NCBI RefSeq assembly: GCF_000143535.2
Contig: NC_037324.1
Span: 992,001-1,056,000 of the forward strand
Origin: Botrytis cinerea B05.10
Taxonomy: Eukaryota > Ascomycota > Leotiomycetes > Helotiales > Sclerotiniaceae
DNA length: 64,000 nucleotides
Direction of reading: 5' to 3'
The position numbers and the translations under genes were made by a program. Shown piece after piece: positions 63,001 to 64,000 of this stretch (its first letter is position 1; each line of letters begins with the position of its first letter). The notes under the pieces are model-generated. The model made no database searches. It was not told the origin of the DNA and saw only the letters and a list, made by a program, of their open reading frames with translations.

Positions 63001-64000
63001 TTCATGTCAAATTCCATAGCAAATTAAGTGAACTGAACTGCGACCATGGATAGTCATAGTAAATGCGGAGGAACACCAGGTTTGATATAAAGATCCCACA
63101 AACAGTGCGGTTGGTGCATAACCGCCTCTCACACGTGACTAGCCATTCATTTACCGGCCAGTGATGCAGAATACGTTAGCACGGTTGCGAATATTTGAGC
63201 ACCAATCGAGATTATATAATCAAGGTCCAAACGAATGGAGAGCCTGGAAGCCTTGCTCTCAAACGAGTAAACTTTGAACAATCAACATATTATTATCATT
63301 ACCATTTTGCCAAAAAAGCCTACAAACTTCATTCATGTATTATCATTCGCGATAGAATGCTGCAGGACGACGGGCTTTAGGAGAAATGAAAAATCAACCA
63401 AGGTTATGCAAGTAGCGGTACAGTCTTTCTCCAAGATTTCGCCGCTTGTCAACAATCGCACATGCCACCGTTTCGACATCGCAATAGGCACATTTCGAGA
63501 CGATTGCCCCTAGATCCTTCGACATGCCCCCGTTCATCCCAACGGGCTGGACTTTAAAAGCAACATATGCCATTGGCAATACTAGTCGCAGCTCATACAC
63601 TATCTTGGAATCGGCAATAAGCAACATCTATGGTGGTATGTGATTTTGTATACCGCGACACCCAGTATCTATCATCTACCTACATGCCCCTGCGTATGCC
63701 GATACTTCTCTCAGAATAGCGACGATAGTTTTCTATGTGATGGCTTCAATTATTGTTCATATGGTTAGCTTGAAAGGCTGAAGGCTGCTGTCACCCCTCA
63801 CTAATAGTTGGACCTGCGGATTGATGGAAGTAGCTGATGTTTATCGGCATGGGCAAGCCACAGGATTATTTGTGAATATGCCATACCTAATGAGTCCCTG
63901 ATATGCTTGAACGAATTCTCTACACGCCAATCTCGACACCAGCACTTTTGATATCTGCAAGGCGTCAAACAGTGGTTGCTATTTTAACAAGGCTGAAGTT
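63001..64000. other. Window end, no clear gene
   Basis: An open frame at 63394-63627 on the minus strand (starting MLLIADSKIVYELRL) could belong to the 5' part of the degraded ankyrin gene, but no motif supports it. The rest is unassigned. Confidence 0.4.

Overview
The window looks like nuclear DNA of a filamentous ascomycete. Genes carry short GT-AG introns of about 45-240 bases with fungal CTRAY-like branch points, intergenic spaces are long, and the gene set (2EXR protein, F-box protein, GPI-type wall protein, NRPS-like reductase, Zn2Cys6 regulator) is typical of Pezizomycotina. The style resembles Leotiomycetes such as Botrytis, Sclerotinia or Monilinia, but that is an inference; no species marker is present.

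Region by region. 0-4 kb: two minus-strand metabolic genes, a hotdog thioesterase and a cytochrome P450. 4-8.3 kb: AT-rich, almost gene-free DNA around one odd gene, a repetitive coiled-coil protein with a C-terminal membrane segment. 8.3-13.4 kb: a 2EXR protein and a large F-box protein. 13.4-20.6 kb: no protein gene, but two related tRNA-like sequences with an expanded anticodon loop and a triplicated 152-base repeat with a conserved hairpin. 20.6-25.3 kb: an adenylate-forming reductase (A-T-R) locus broken by four in-frame stops and a frameshift, with a poorly resolved small gene upstream. 27.1-30.2 kb: a Zn2Cys6 transcription factor.

32.3-46.1 kb is a conserved housekeeping block of two divergent pairs: hat2 (histone chaperone) with xrn1 (5'-3' mRNA exonuclease), and vps54 (GARP tethering subunit) with mcm5 (replicative helicase). 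The mcm5 promoter carries an MCB box. 47.3-49.5 kb: a modular, repeat-rich, Thr/Ser-rich surface protein with a predicted GPI anchor. 49.5-61 kb: gene-poor, with one small secreted protein (56690-57232) behind a TATA box. 61-63 kb: remains of an ankyrin-repeat protein gene.

The most noteworthy items are the mutated A-T-R reductase, the hendecad-repeat tail-anchored protein, the intron-bearing tRNA-like pair, the precise intron presence/absence between modules of the wall protein, and the triplicated hairpin repeat. No complete novel defence-type or biosynthetic system was found. All assignments come from reading the sequence; no database search was possible.
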